The notes: a model not told the origin generated them from the letters alone. Shown: positions 7,007-16,816, counted from the stretch's first letter. The stretch is 64,000 bases of DNA from Mesorhizobium sp. J428 (GCF_024699925.1 NZ_JAJOMX010000001.1:4440001-4504000), one strand, 5' to 3'. Made by a program: numbers and translations.

Positions 7007-10000
7007 CTACACCAGCTCCACCTCGACCACCCCGTTAACCGCGCGCATGGCGGCGGCGATGCGGGGGTCGATGCGGTAGCGGCCGGGGAGTTCGATCTCG
7101 ATCTCGCCCTGGCCCTCGCCCTTCAGCACCACGAAGGAGACCTGGCTTTCGCCGCGCTGCTGGAGCTGGCTCGACAGGGTGTTGAGGGGCGCGGGGTCGC
7201 GCAGGAAGATGCGCAGCGCCTTCTGGTGCTTGGCGGCCTCGTTGTCGAGCGACTGTACCGAGTTGACGCGCAGGTTGACGCCCTCCGGCCGGTCTTCCGC
7301 CGCGACGGTGATGACGACCGATTTTCCTTCTTCCAGCAGGTCGCGAAACTGCGTCAGCGTCTCGGAGAACAGCACGGCCTCGTATTGCCCGCTCATGTCG
7401 GAGAGCTGGACGACGCACATCTTGTTGCCGGTCTTGGTCTTGCGCTCCTTGGCCGAGGTGATCGTGCCCGCCAGCCGCCCCGCCGAGGCGCCGCGCTTCA
7501 CGGCGGCCTGAAAGTCGGACCAGCCTTGCACGCGCATGCGCTCCAGCACCGTGCGGTATTCGTCGAGCGGGTGCGCCGAGAGGTAGAAGCCGACGGCGGC
7601 GAACTCGCGCTGCAGGCGCTCCGCCGTCAGCCATGGCTCGGCCGCGGGCAGGTGCAGCTTCTGCTGCCGCGCGGCCGAGCTCGATCCGAACATGTCGGAC
7701 ATGCCGAGCGCCGCATCCTCCGAGGCGCGCGAGGCGAGGCCCATCATGCGTTCGATGCCCGCCATCATCGCCGCGCGGTCGTGGCCGAAGCAGTCAAAGG
7801 CGCCGGCCTGGATCAGGCTCTCGAAGACGCGCTTGCCGACGATCTTCGGGTCGACGCGCTCGCAGAAATCCTCAAGGTCGGAAAACTGCTTCTCCTTGCG
7901 CTTCTCGACGATGTGGCGCACGGCCGCGTCGCCGACGCCCTTGATGGCGGCGAGCGAATAGAAGATGCGGTTGCCCTCGACCTCGAAGTCGCGGTCCGAC
8001 GTCCTGACCGACGGCGGCACCACCTCGATGCCGAGCCGCATCGCGTCCTGGCGGAAGTCAGACAGCTTGTCGGTGTTGCCCATGTCGAGCGTCATCGATG
8101 CGGCGAGGAATTCGACCGGATAGTGCGCCTTGAGGAACGCGGTCTGGTAGGAGACGATCGCGTAGGCGGCGGCGTGGCTCTTGTTGAAGCCGTAGTCGGC
8201 GAACTTGGCCAGGAGGTCGAAGATGAAGTCGGCCTGCGGCTTGGCCACGCCGCGCTCGACGGCGCCGGTGACGAAGCGCTCGCGCTGCTTGTCCATTTCG
8301 GCGCGGATCTTCTTGCCCATGGCGCGGCGCAGCAGATCGGCTTCGCCGAGCGAGTAGCCGGCGAGCTCCTGCGCGATCTGCATCACCTGTTCCTGGTAGA
8401 CGATGACGCCCTGCGTCTCCTTCACCAGATGGTCGATCTTGGGGTGGATCGAGGCGATCTCCTCCTCGCCGTGCTTGCGGGCATTGTAGGTGGGGATGTT
8501 CTCCATCGGGCCGGGGCGGTAGAGCGCCACCAGCGCGATGATGTCCTCGATGCAGTCCGGCTTCATGCCGATCAGCGCCTTGCGCATGCCGGCCGATTCC
8601 ACCTGGAAGATGCCGACCGTCTCGCCGCGCGACAGCATCTCGTAGGTGGGCTTGTCGTCCAGAGGCAGCGTCGCGAGGTCGATCTCGATACCGCGGCGGC
8701 GGATCAGTTTCACCGCCGTCTCCAGGACGGTGAGCGTCTTGAGGCCGAGGAAGTCGAACTTGACGAGGCCGGCGTCCTCGACCTTCTTCATGTTGAACTG
8801 CGTCACCGGCATGTCGGAGCGCGGGTCGCGATACATCGGCACCAGCTCGGAGAGCGGCCGGTCGCCGATGACGATGCCGGCGGCGTGCGTCGAGGCGTGG
8901 CGGTAGAGGCCTTCGAGCTTCTGGGCGATGTCGAGCAAGGTCTGGACGACGGGCTCCTTCTCGACTTCCTCGGCGAAGCGCGGCTCGGCCTCGATCGCCT
9001 CGGCGAGCTTGACGGGATTGGCCGGGTTCTGCGGCACCATCTTGCAGAGCCGGTCGACCTGGCCGTAAGGCATCTGCAGCACGCGGCCGACGTCGCGCAG
9101 CACGGCGCGGGCCTGCAGCGTGCCGAAGGTGATGATCTGCCCGACCTGGTCGCGGCCGTATTTGCTCTGGACGTAGCGGATCACCTCCTCGCGACGGTCC
9201 TGGCAGAAGTCGATGTCGAAGTCGGGCATCGACACGCGGTCGGGATTGAGGAAGCGCTCGAACAGCAGCGAAAAGCGCAGCGGGTCGACGTCGGTGATGG
9301 TGAGCGCATAGGCGACCAGCGAGCCGGCGCCGGAGCCGCGGCCCGGGCCGACGGGGATGTCGTGCGCCTTGGCCCATTTGATGAAGTCCGACACGATGAG
9401 GAAGTAGCCCGGAAACTTCATCTTCTGGATGACGCCGATCTCGTATTCGAGCCGCTCGGCATATTGCTCCTGGGTGTACCCCGCGGTCAGCCCGCGGGTC
9501 GCGATGCGCATGGCAAGGCCCTCGCGGGCCTGGCGGGCGAGCTCCTCTGCCTCGGCGCGCTCGGCGGCTTCGGCGTCGTCCACATCCGCGCCCGCGAAGC
9601 GCGGCAGGATCGGCTTGCGGTTCTTCGGATAGTAGGAGCAGCGCATGGCGATCTCGATCGTGTTGTCGAGCGCCTCGGGCAGGTCGAAGAAGAGTTCGGA
9701 CATCTCCTTCTGACTGCGCAGGTGATGGTCGGGCGTCAGCCGGCGGCGGTCGTCGACGGCGACGACGGACCCTTCGGCGATCGCCATCAGCGCATCGTGG
9801 GCATCGAAGTCTTCCCGCGCGAGGAAGAAGGCCTCGTTGGTCGCCACCAGCGGCAGCCGCTTGTCGTAGGCAAGCGCGATCATCGCCGCCTCGACGGCGC
9901 GGTCGTGGCCCTGCGGGCGCTGCAGCTCGACATAGAGCCGGTCGCCGAAGATGCGCGACAGCATGTCCAGCCGCTCGGCCGCGACCGCCTGGTGGTCATG

Positions 10001-10552
10001 CTTCAGCGCAGTGCCGATCGGGCCGCCTTCGCCGCCGGTGAGGCAGATCACCCCCTCGGCGAGTTCCTCCAGCCAGCCGGTGTTCGCCTGCACGCCGAGT
10101 TCGGCCGGGTTGTCGAGATAGGCGCGGCTGACCAGCCGCACGAGATTGGCATAACCCGTCTCGGTCGCGGCGATGAGGACCAGCGGAAAGACGCTGCGCG
10201 GCTTGCGGTGCCCGGTATTGGCCTCAGGTGCGGGGTCGGCGAAGGCGATGTCGAGCTGGCAGCCGATGATCGGCTGGACGCCGTCCTTCGAGGCGTATTG
10301 CGCGAATTCGAGCGCGCCGAACAGGTTGTTGGTGTCGGTGACGGCGATGGCCGGCTGCTCGTCCTTGATCGCGTGGGCAACGATCTTCTTGAGCGGCAGG
10401 GCGCCCTCAAGCAGCGAATAGGACGAGTGGACGCGCAGGTGGACGAAGGGGCGGACGGCGACCGGCGCGCGGGCCGCGGGCTGACCGCCGGCGCCGGACA
10501 GGCCCGCGAGTTCCCGCTTCAGGGGATCCCTGATCCGCCGCTCTTCCGTCAT
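7007..10552 (-). CDS. dnaE: DNA polymerase III alpha subunit (replicative polymerase)
   Basis: An 1181-residue protein, of the usual DnaE1 length. The N-terminal PHP domain begins with FVHLRVHSSYSLLEGALPL (about residue 36) and is followed by the polymerase core with the catalytic PDFDIDF motif near residue 445. The tandem helix-hairpin-helix region follows. An OB fold (LAGTITSAKERKTKTGNKM) and a C-terminal domain that contacts the clamp and tau subunit complete the protein. It synthesises chromosomal DNA as the catalytic subunit of the holoenzyme. Its 3' end faces the palindromic repeat and islet. The upstream gap (10553-10732) is shared with a divergent small exported protein and should hold both promoters, although no convincing boxes were seen. 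Confidence 0.97.
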   Translation of the reverse strand: MTEERRIRDPLKRELAGLSGAGGQPAARAPVAVRPFVHLRVHSSYSLLEGALPLKKIVAHAIKDEQPAIAVTDTNNLFGALEFAQYASKDGVQPIIGCQLDIAFADPAPEANTGHRKPRSVFPLVLIAATETGYANLVRLVSRAYLDNPAELGVQANTGWLEELAEGVICLTGGEGGPIGTALKHDHQAVAAERLDMLSRIFGDRLYVELQRPQGHDRAVEAAMIALAYDKRLPLVATNEAFFLAREDFDAHDALMAIAEGSVVAVDDRRRLTPDHHLRSQKEMSELFFDLPEALDNTIEIAMRCSYYPKNRKPILPRFAGADVDDAEAAERAEAEELARQAREGLAMRIATRGLTAGYTQEQYAERLEYEIGVIQKMKFPGYFLIVSDFIKWAKAHDIPVGPGRGSGAGSLVAYALTITDVDPLRFSLLFERFLNPDRVSMPDFDIDFCQDRREEVIRYVQSKYGRDQVGQIITFGTLQARAVLRDVGRVLQMPYGQVDRLCKMVPQNPANPVKLAEAIEAEPRFAEEVEKEPVVQTLLDIAQKLEGLYRHASTHAAGIVIGDRPLSELVPMYRDPRSDMPVTQFNMKKVEDAGLVKFDFLGLKTLTVLETAVKLIRRRGIEIDLATLPLDDKPTYEMLSRGETVGIFQVESAGMRKALIGMKPDCIEDIIALVALYRPGPMENIPTYNARKHGEEEIASIHPKIDHLVKETQGVIVYQEQVMQIAQELAGYSLGEADLLRRAMGKKIRAEMDKQRERFVTGAVERGVAKPQADFIFDLLAKFADYGFNKSHAAAYAIVSYQTAFLKAHYPVEFLAASMTLDMGNTDKLSDFRQDAMRLGIEVVPPSVRTSDRDFEVEGNRIFYSLAAIKGVGDAAVRHIVEKRKEKQFSDLEDFCERVDPKIVGKRVFESLIQAGAFDCFGHDRAAMMAGIERMMGLASRASEDAALGMSDMFGSSSAARQQKLHLPAAEPWLTAERLQREFAAVGFYLSAHPLDEYRTVLERMRVQGWSDFQAAVKRGASAGRLAGTITSAKERKTKTGNKMCVVQLSDMSGQYEAVLFSETLTQFRDLLEEGKSVVITVAAEDRPEGVNLRVNSVQSLDNEAAKHQKALRIFLRDPAPLNTLSSQLQQRGESQVSFVVLKGEGQGEIEIELPGRYRIDPRIAAAMRAVNGVVEVELV

Positions 10553-10732
10553 TTCAATCCGCCCGTCGTTGCCGCTTCGACTCGCGGCCTATTGTCCGCA
10601 TGCAGCCGTCCGCGTCCAGCACAGATCGGGGCTTGCGCACATGTCCGGCAACTCCGGGCGTTCAACGAGGCCGGGAACCGCCGGGCTTCGGCGCAGTTGT
10701 TGGACCAGCGAAACGAATTGGATGGCAGGATC

Positions 10733-11245
10733 ATGACCGGATTGACGAAGCTGATGCTGATTGCCGCTGTCGTTGCACCCATGGGCGGATTTGCAGCCCA
10801 CGCCAACGATGGCGACTTCCTTACCAGCTTGGAAGGCAGCTGGGCCGGCAAGGGCACGGTGAAGGTGCGCACGAACGCCTCGCCGGTGAACGTCAACTGC
10901 ACGTTCAAGACCGACGCGACCGACACGTCGCTGTCTCTCGACGGCAAGTGCCGCGGCCTTGTCGTCGTGTCCCGCGCCATCTCGGCGGACCTCACGGCCA
11001 ACGGCACCAGCTACAAGGGCACCTATACCGGCGCGGGCACCGGTGTGGCCGGCCTGAACGGACAGAGATCGGGCGACGCGATCAATCTCGGCATTCGCTG
11101 GGCGAAGGAGGTCAACGGCGACCGCAGCGCCCGCATGACCGTCGAGAAGGTCGGCAGCAACGGGTTGCGGCTGACCACGGTCGACGAGGACCCGGAGACC
11201 GGCGCGCGCGTGGTGACCAGCCAGATCGACCTGGCGCGCCTGTAA
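10733..11245 (+). CDS. Small exported protein of unknown function
   Basis: A 170-residue protein starting at ATG 10733. It has a signal peptide (MTGLTKLMLIAAVVAPMGGF then AAHANDGD, with cleavage probably after AHA). The mature part reads like one beta-barrel or lipocalin-type domain: FLTSLEGSWAGKGTVKV, a central NCTFKTDATDTSLSLDGKC with two Cys that could form a disulphide, then RWAKEVNGDRSARMTVEKVG. Alphaproteobacterial periplasmic proteins of this length with a LxGxWxGxG start are common and uncharacterised. It stands divergent to dnaE and convergent with dinB, 7 bases from the dinB stop. Confidence 0.75.
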   Translation: MTGLTKLMLIAAVVAPMGGFAAHANDGDFLTSLEGSWAGKGTVKVRTNASPVNVNCTFKTDATDTSLSLDGKCRGLVVVSRAISADLTANGTSYKGTYTGAGTGVAGLNGQRSGDAINLGIRWAKEVNGDRSARMTVEKVGSNGLRLTTVDEDPETGARVVTSQIDLARL

Positions 11246-11252
11246 CGGCACG

Positions 11253-12566
11253 CTATTCGTCCACCGCCTCCGGCGGGTGCGCGTTGCGGCCCTTGCCGAA
11301 GGTGTAGCCGGTCTCGACGGCAGCGCGGCCGAACTTGCCGCGCAGGATGTCGATCGCACCCTCCGCCTTCGCCCGCTTTTCGGCCTGCCGGTCGACCAAG
11401 TCCGGTGGGTCGGCGCGGGCGTCGTCGGTAAGGTCGGACACGCCGATGCCGATGAGACGGTAGAGCGTGCCGTCGGTTTCGCGCGACAGGAGCTCGCGGC
11501 CAGTGGCGAAGATGCGATCGGCGAGCCGGGTGGGGTCGGCGAGCTGGCGGTTGCGGGTGCGCAGCTTGAAATCCTTGGTCTTGAGCTTCAGCACCACGGT
11601 GCGCCCGGCGATGCCAGATTTCTTCAGCCGCGACGACACCTTTTCGGACAAAGCGCGCAGGATCGGCACGAGGTCGGCGGCGGAGGACAGGTCCTCGTTG
11701 AAGGTGGTCTCGGCCGAGACGCTCTTGGCCTCGCGGTCGATGTCGACGGCGCGGTCGTCCTCGCCGCGGGCGAGGTGGTAGAGCCGGTCGCCCATTGTGC
11801 CGTAGCGGCGCATGAGCTCGGCCCGCTCCATGCGCTGGAGCTGGCCGATGCTGCGCACTCCGTCGCGCTCCAGCACCGCGGCGAAGGCCTTGCCGACGCC
11901 CCAAATCATGGTCACCGGCTTGTCGGCGAGGAAGGACAGCGCTTCGGCCTCGCCAATGACGGAGAAGCCGCGCGGCTTGTTGAGGTCGGACGCCACCTTG
12001 GCGAGGAACTTGCAGTAGGACAGGCCGACGGAGACGGTGATGCCGATCTCCTTCTCGACCTGGCGGGCGAAGCGCGCCAGCACCAGGGCGGGCGGCATGC
12101 CGTGCAGCCGCTCGGTGCCCGCGAGGTCGAGGAAGGCCTCGTCGATCGAGATCGGCTGCACCAGCGGCGTCAGCGCCTGCATCATCTGGCGCACCTCGCG
12201 GCCGACCCGGGCATATTTCTCCATGTCGGGCGGGATCACCACCGCGTGCGGGCAGGCCTCCAGCGCCTTGAACATCGGCATGGCCGAGCGCACGCCGTTG
12301 ATGCGGGCGATATAGCAGGCGGTGGAAACGACGCCGCGCTTGCCGCCGCCGATGATGACGGGCTTGTCGGCCAGCTCCGGACTGTCGCGCTTCTCGACCG
12401 CTGCGTAGAAGGCGTCGCAGTCGATATGGGCGAGGCTGAGCGTGTAGAGCTCGGGATGCGCGGCCAGACGCGGACTGCCGCAGCGCTCGCAGCGCCGCGC
12501 GGCCTTCGACTGCCGGGTCAGGCAATCGCGGCAGAAACCATGCGCAGGGTCATTGACAGACAGCAT
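11253..12566 (-). CDS. dinB: DNA polymerase IV, translesion polymerase with an N-terminal zinc-finger-like extension
   Basis: A 437-residue Y-family polymerase. The palm motif [15 protein letters not shown] carries the first catalytic Asp and [11 protein letters not shown] the later Asp-Glu pair. A helix-hairpin-helix ([12 protein letters not shown]) and the little-finger domain follow. Before the polymerase core lies a Cys4 motif: C12-x2-C15 and C26-x2-C29, a likely zinc finger seen in rhizobial homologues. The open frame extends upstream to 12626, but the ATG at 12566 is preferred because the earlier in-frame ATG at 12581 lies inside a LexA box. SOS induction is therefore expected. Confidence 0.92.
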   Translation of the reverse strand: MLSVNDPAHGFCRDCLTRQSKAARRCERCGSPRLAAHPELYTLSLAHIDCDAFYAAVEKRDSPELADKPVIIGGGKRGVVSTACYIARINGVRSAMPMFKALEACPHAVVIPPDMEKYARVGREVRQMMQALTPLVQPISIDEAFLDLAGTERLHGMPPALVLARFARQVEKEIGITVSVGLSYCKFLAKVASDLNKPRGFSVIGEAEALSFLADKPVTMIWGVGKAFAAVLERDGVRSIGQLQRMERAELMRRYGTMGDRLYHLARGEDDRAVDIDREAKSVSAETTFNEDLSSAADLVPILRALSEKVSSRLKKSGIAGRTVVLKLKTKDFKLRTRNRQLADPTRLADRIFATGRELLSRETDGTLYRLIGIGVSDLTDDARADPPDLVDRQAEKRAKAEGAIDILRGKFGRAAVETGYTFGKGRNAHPPEAVDE

Positions 12567-12575
12567 CGTGCCTGA

Positions 12576-12590
12576 GAACATAGAGTGAAC
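12576..12590 (-). promoter_or_regulatory. LexA (SOS) box upstream of dinB
   Basis: Read on the dinB strand the site is GTTC-ACTCTAT-GTTC, a perfect match to the alphaproteobacterial LexA operator GTTC-N7-GTTC. It ends 10 bases before the chosen dinB start. It could also affect the divergent GNAT gene, whose start is 57 bases away on the other side. Confidence 0.85.
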
Positions 12591-12646
12591 AAGCGCGATG
12601 ATAGAAGAGCCTGGGCCCACCCGCAAGGCCAGTCGGAGGCGTGACG

Positions 12647-13225
12647 ATGACTGCTGACGAGATCCTGCCGCTCACGCCGGAGCGCTGGCCCGATTTCGAG
12701 GATCTCTTCGGCAAGCAGGGCGCCTGCTATGGCTGCTGGTGCACCTATTTCCGCCTGCCGCCCGCCACGCGGCGGCAGAACGACGGGCAGCGCAACAAGG
12801 ACCATATCCACGACAGGATCATGGCCGGACCGCCGCCCGGCCTGCTTGCCTATGAGGAGGGCCGCGCGGTGGGCTGGATGCAGATCGGCCCGCGCGCGGA
12901 CGTGCCTGAATGGAACAATGCGAGACGCGTCTCGGCGCCGCTCGAGCCGTCCGATGTGGCCGATCCGGCCGTCTGGGCGATCTCCTGCTTCTTCCTGCGC
13001 GCGTCAGCGCGGGGCAGGGGGCTGAGCCACCGCCTGGTGGAGGCCGGCCTGCGCCATGCCGCAGCGCAGGGCGCGCGGGTCGTCGAGGCCTGTCCGATCG
13101 ATCACTCGAAGGATTCACGCTCGGTCGGGCTCTTCGTCGGCTCGACGCGGGTGTTCGAGAAGGCGGGCTTCGCCTGCGTGGCGACCCGCAAGGCGGGGCG
13201 GCCGTTGATGCGGTTAGTACTTTGA
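12647..13225 (+). CDS. GNAT-family N-acetyltransferase
   Basis: A 192-residue protein. The ATG at 12647 is preferred over a GTG six bases earlier because GGAGG at 12635-12639 sits at ideal spacing from it. The acetyl-CoA binding signature is visible as [20 protein letters not shown] (the R/Q-x-x-G-x-G/A loop), followed by [15 protein letters not shown]. The N-terminal [14 protein letters not shown], with three Cys, is typical of a GNAT subgroup of unknown substrate. It lies divergent to dinB with the LexA box between them. The substrate is not predictable. Confidence 0.85.
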   Translation: MTADEILPLTPERWPDFEDLFGKQGACYGCWCTYFRLPPATRRQNDGQRNKDHIHDRIMAGPPPGLLAYEEGRAVGWMQIGPRADVPEWNNARRVSAPLEPSDVADPAVWAISCFFLRASARGRGLSHRLVEAGLRHAAAQGARVVEACPIDHSKDSRSVGLFVGSTRVFEKAGFACVATRKAGRPLMRLVL

Positions 13226-13229
13226 AAGA

Positions 13230-13883
13230 TCAGAGCCCGAGCGCCGAGGCGATCTTGGGCGCGGCCTCGCGCCAGTCGTCGACGATGTGCACGCCGGCGG
13301 GCGGCGGCGGGATTAGGGCGCGGAGCGAATTGTCCGCCATCAGGTGAAACAGATGCGCGTCGGGCACCCGCTCCATCGCGGAGGCGAGGTTGCGCGGCTG
13401 GTCGTCGACGAAGGCGACGGGCCGCATCGACGGTCCGCGCAGCCGCTCGATGGCGGGTCCCTTCGCCATTTCGGTGGTGAGCAGGGGATAGCTGAAGCCG
13501 AGTGCATCGAGATGCGCGATTCGCGACGCGCGATGGCGATGCGGCATGGCGGTGAGCAGGATGATCTCGGCGCGGGCGCCGATGAACTCGAGCGCCTCGG
13601 CCGCCCCCTCCGTCAGGGTCTGCCAGTCGGACTGCGCGACGAAGAAGGCGTCGATGAGTTCGGCGACCTGCGCCGTGTCGGCGGGCGCGCCGGAAGCGAG
13701 CTCGACGATGTTGCCGTTGAGCCGGAAGTTGTCGAGGTTGAGCTTGTAGCCGCGACCTTCCAGATAGCGCGGGAACGGGCGGATGAAGTCGAGCAGGACG
13801 TCGTCGACGTCGAGCACGAGCAGCGGCCTGTCGTCGTGCGACAGTTCCTCGATCTGGCGCAGTGTCTCGGGATCGTCGCTCAA
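13230..13883 (-). CDS. HAD-superfamily hydrolase-like protein
   Basis: A 217-residue protein with HAD motifs in order: LLVLDVDDVLLDF (motif I DxD, residues about 20-33), ILLTAMPHR (motif II Thr) and VAFVDDQPRNL (motif IV acidic pair). A cap lies between motifs I and II. It probably hydrolyses a phosphate ester, but the substrate is unknown. Its ATG overlaps the stop of the upstream DUF3572 gene by four bases (ATGA), so the two are translationally coupled. The C-terminal VHIVDDWREAAP is characteristic of the rhizobial homologues. Confidence 0.8.
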   Translation of the reverse strand: MSDDPETLRQIEELSHDDRPLLVLDVDDVLLDFIRPFPRYLEGRGYKLNLDNFRLNGNIVELASGAPADTAQVAELIDAFFVAQSDWQTLTEGAAEALEFIGARAEIILLTAMPHRHRASRIAHLDALGFSYPLLTTEMAKGPAIERLRGPSMRPVAFVDDQPRNLASAMERVPDAHLFHLMADNSLRALIPPPPAGVHIVDDWREAAPKIASALGL

Positions 13884-14203
13884 CTGGACCTCTCATGCAT
13901 GTCGTCGCCGAAGGGCAGCGCCCGGCAGGCACGGGCGACCTCGGCCGCATCGATGCCGGCGGCCTCGGCGAACTGCAGCAGCGTCGGCTCGTGCGCGAGC
14001 AGGAACTGCAGCACGCCGGCCAGGAAGCCGGGCTGGGTGGCCGCAGCGCGGATGTCCTTCGCCTCGATGCCGGTGATCGCGAGGAAGCGCGGCAGGAGCA
14101 CAGCGTCGGACGCGATGAAGCCGAGCGCGCGGATCGCGAGCGCTTCGGCCGCCTCGCGGTCGTGTCCCGTCTTCGACATCTGCACTGGTTCGGCGTTCCG
14201 CAT
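13880..14203 (-). CDS. DUF3572 family protein
   Basis: A 107-residue, mostly helical protein. The core [20 protein letters not shown] followed by [22 protein letters not shown] and VARACRALP matches the alphaproteobacterial DUF3572 family, whose function is unknown. The first ATG is at 14203. A second, MSKTGHD, at 14179 gives the more usual family length and is also possible. It is encoded upstream of and overlapping the HAD gene, and divergent to divK. Confidence 0.78.
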   Translation of the reverse strand: MRNAEPVQMSKTGHDREAAEALAIRALGFIASDAVLLPRFLAITGIEAKDIRAAATQPGFLAGVLQFLLAHEPTLLQFAEAAGIDAAEVARACRALPFGDDMHERSS

Positions 14204-14370
14204 CGTGGCAGACGAATATGGCGAGCCGGCCGCGACTGCAAGCGCCTCCGGCCGATTACCGTTTCGTCAATCAAATCACCATATGGTGTGCTCCGGAAAG
14301 TCGCGTCGCTGGCGGGGCGCGCAGACCGGGGTTCAGGATCACGGCCACGGTCGAGAGGGACGATAGCGCG

Positions 14371-14742
14371 ATGCCAAAGAAGGTGATGATCGTCGAGGAC
14401 AACGAGCTCAACATGAAGCTCTTCCGCGACCTGATCGAGGCGACAGGCTACGAGACCGTTCGCACGCGCAACGGCCTGGAGGCGCTCGATCTCGCCCGCA
14501 CCCATCGTCCCGACCTGATCCTGATGGACATCCAGCTGCCCGAGGTCTCCGGCCTCGAAGTGACGAAGTGGCTCAAGCAGGACGACGAACTCCATTCGAT
14601 CCCCGTGATCGCGGTGACGGCCTTCGCGATGAAGGGCGACGAGGAGCGCATCCGCCAGGGCGGCTGCGAGGCCTACATCTCCAAGCCGATCTCGGTCCCG
14701 AAATTCATCGAGACCATCAAGTCCTATCTCGGGGACGCCTGA
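14371..14742 (+). CDS. divK: Single-domain response regulator DivK (cell-cycle control)
   Basis: A 123-residue receiver domain with the phosphoacceptor Asp53 (LILMDIQLP), the acidic pocket at Glu9-Asp10, the conserved Thr in AVTAF and Lys105 (ISKPI). In alphaproteobacteria DivK is phosphorylated by PleC/DivJ-type histidine kinases and acts through the DivL-CckA-CtrA pathway to control polarity and cell division. The sequence through the whole domain is of the DivK type. pleD begins 31 bases downstream, the conserved divK-pleD pair. Confidence 0.95.
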   Translation: MPKKVMIVEDNELNMKLFRDLIEATGYETVRTRNGLEALDLARTHRPDLILMDIQLPEVSGLEVTKWLKQDDELHSIPVIAVTAFAMKGDEERIRQGGCEAYISKPISVPKFIETIKSYLGDA

Positions 14743-14773
14743 TGGTCGTCCGTTCTCCTGGAGCTTCCGGCCG

Positions 14774-16147
14774 ATGACCGCCCGTATCCTCGTCGTCGAC
14801 GACGTGCCGGCCAATGTGAAGCTCCTCGAGGCGCGGCTGCTGGCCGAGTATTTCGAGGTCCTGTCCGCCTTCAGCGGCCCGGAGGCCATCGAGATCTGCG
14901 AGAACGGCAAGGTCGACGTCGTGCTGCTCGACGTGATGATGCCCGAGATGGACGGGTTCGAGGTCTGCCGCCGCCTGAAATCGGACCGGAACACCTCGCA
15001 CATCCCGATCGTCATGGTGACCGCACTCGACCACCCGTCGGATCGCATCCTCGGGCTCGAAGTCGGCGCGGACGATTTCCTGACCAAGCCGGTCAACGAC
15101 CTGCAGCTTCTGACGCGGGTGCGCAGCCTCGTGCGCCTGAAGATGCTGAGCGACGAATTGAGGCTGCGTGCCTCCACCACACGCAACATCGGCATCGAGG
15201 AACTTCTCGGCCGGAAGGACCCGATGGGGGAGGCGCGGGCGCGGCTGCTGCTCGTAGACCAGCGCGCCTCCTCGCAGGAGCGAATGACCGACATGCTGCG
15301 GCCGTTCGCGGATGTCGACGTGGTTCCCGATCCGCAGAAGGCGCTCTTCCAGGCGGCGGAAGGCCGCTACGAGGCCGTGCTGGTCACGACGGGTCTCGCC
15401 GGGTTCGACCCGCTGCGGCTGTGCTCGCAGCTGCGCTCGCTCGACCGCACCCGCTTCCTGCCGATCGTGCTGGTGGCCGAGTCCGGCGAGGACAATCTGG
15501 TGATGCGCGGCCTCGATCTCGGCGTGAACGATTACGTGACGCGCCCGGTCGACGAGCTCGAACTGACGGCACGGCTTCGCACCCAGATCCGACGCAAGCG
15601 CTATAATGAGGAACTGCGCTCCAGCGTCGCCCAGACGATCGAGATGGCGGTGACCGACGCTCTCACCGGCCTGCACAACCGGCGCTATCTCGACAGCCAC
15701 CTGGCGACGCTGTTCGAGCGCGCCGGCTCGCGCGGCAGGCCGCTGTCGCTGCTGATCAGCGACATCGACCGGTTCAAGCCGATCAACGATACGCACGGCC
15801 ACGCCGCCGGCGACGAGGTGCTGCGCGACTTCGCGCGGCGGCTGCGCAAGAACGTCAGGGGCATCGACCTCGCCTGCCGCTTCGGCGGCGAGGAGTTCGT
15901 CGTCGTCATGCCGGACACCGACCAGGAGGTGGCGGAGAACGTGGCCGAGCGCATCCGCCACGAGATCGAAAGCCAGCCGTTCGCGATCGGCGGCGGAACA
16001 CAGGCGGTGCAGGTGACCGTCAGCATCGGCGTGGCGTCGATGATCCCGGGCAAGGACAGCGTCAACACACTGATCGGCCGCGCGGATGCGGCCCTCTACG
16101 AGGCCAAGAACACCGGCCGCAACCGCGTGGTCGCCAAGGCCGCCTGA
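14774..16147 (+). CDS. pleD: Response regulator and diguanylate cyclase PleD
   Basis: A 457-residue protein with three domains: a receiver with phosphoacceptor Asp53 (VVLLDVMMPE), a second degenerate receiver (about 155-280), and a GGDEF cyclase. The active site is GGEEF at 371-375, which makes cyclic-di-GMP from two GTP. An inhibitory I-site, RGID at 362-365, lies exactly five residues before it, so product inhibition is expected. The N-terminal receiver should couple activity to phosphorylation, and in Caulobacter PleD acts at the cell pole. It pairs with divK upstream. Confidence 0.95.
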   Translation: MTARILVVDDVPANVKLLEARLLAEYFEVLSAFSGPEAIEICENGKVDVVLLDVMMPEMDGFEVCRRLKSDRNTSHIPIVMVTALDHPSDRILGLEVGADDFLTKPVNDLQLLTRVRSLVRLKMLSDELRLRASTTRNIGIEELLGRKDPMGEARARLLLVDQRASSQERMTDMLRPFADVDVVPDPQKALFQAAEGRYEAVLVTTGLAGFDPLRLCSQLRSLDRTRFLPIVLVAESGEDNLVMRGLDLGVNDYVTRPVDELELTARLRTQIRRKRYNEELRSSVAQTIEMAVTDALTGLHNRRYLDSHLATLFERAGSRGRPLSLLISDIDRFKPINDTHGHAAGDEVLRDFARRLRKNVRGIDLACRFGGEEFVVVMPDTDQEVAENVAERIRHEIESQPFAIGGGTQAVQVTVSIGVASMIPGKDSVNTLIGRADAALYEAKNTGRNRVVAKAA

Positions 16148-16486
16148 TCGCGGAAGAGAACGTTTGCCGGCTGCCCCGGGGCAAGGCAATCGCGGGCGGC
16201 ATTTACCCTGTTTCGGGTGATTCGCTCTCAAACCTTAAGAAAGTATTGATTTTCAAGCGATCTTGCGCGATTGTTTCGCTGGGTGGGACGGCACAGCGAC
16301 GAGGGACATTCGGCGTCCGTCCAGATATACCCCATGATGCTCAGGTCCGCCGCATCTCCTGGGTTACGTGGGGTTGGCCGGTCGACGCTGGCGCATAGTG
16401 GATTCCTCGTACCGCTGCCAGAGAGTCGGCCGGCCCCCTTTATCTTTCTCCATCAGATTCAAATGCGCCTGCAAGGGATTGCGTGC
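16148..16486. other. Intergenic region between pleD and rpmG
   Basis: About 340 bases between the end of pleD and the rpmG terminator. A short GC palindrome (TGCCCCGGGGCA near 16172) follows pleD, without a T-run. A minus-strand frame ending near 16364 could encode a small charged peptide, but nothing supports it. No RNA gene was recognised. Confidence 0.45.
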
Positions 16487-16516
16487 GCAAAAGAAAACGC
16501 CGCCCGGAGGCGGCGT
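16487..16516 (-). terminator. Rho-independent terminator of rpmG
   Basis: On the minus strand an 8-bp stem ACGCCGCC/GGCGGCGT (16497-16516) with a 4-base loop is followed by TTTTCTTTT. It lies 27 bases past the rpmG stop. Confidence 0.8.
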
Positions 16517-16542
16517 CGGATCTGCGAGACGGCATTTCTGCC

Positions 16543-16710
16543 TTACTTGATCTTGGTTTCCTTGAACTCGACGTGCTTCTTCGCGACCGGATCGTACTTC
16601 CGGAACGAGAGCTTGTCGGTCTTGGTGCGGCTGTTCTTGCTCGTCACGTAGAAGAAGCCGGTGTCGGCGGTCGAGAGGAGCTTGATCTTGATGTTGGCGG
16701 CTTTTGCCAT
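16543..16710 (-). CDS. rpmG: 50S ribosomal protein L33
   Basis: A 55-residue basic protein, the normal length for alphaproteobacterial L33. It begins [20 protein letters not shown] and ends with [11 protein letters not shown]. The segment [10 protein letters not shown] is the family core. The Cys pairs of zinc-binding L33 are absent, so this is the C-minus form. It is the last gene of the minus-strand run starting at topA and has its own terminator. Confidence 0.95.
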   Translation of the reverse strand: MAKAANIKIKLLSTADTGFFYVTSKNSRTKTDKLSFRKYDPVAKKHVEFKETKIK

Positions 16711-16816
16711 GGGTCTTGTCCGTAATTCTCGTGTGGGTCACTTCGCGCGCAAGCGCCAAGCGTCGAGCCCGGCCGCGGAAAACTGAGCCGGACACATACG
16801 GATTGGCCGCGGAAAG

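Noticed and set aside
6971..10730. Long + strand open frame opposite dnaE that runs into the small exported protein
   Set aside because: It is the mirror of dnaE in a GC-rich genome, its translation is Arg/Leu/Asp-rich with no family resemblance, and only its last 170 residues (from ATG 10733) are a credible protein.
16364..16453. Small minus-strand peptide frame downstream of rpmG
   Set aside because: It lies beyond the rpmG terminator, has no ribosome site, and shows no clear coding signal.
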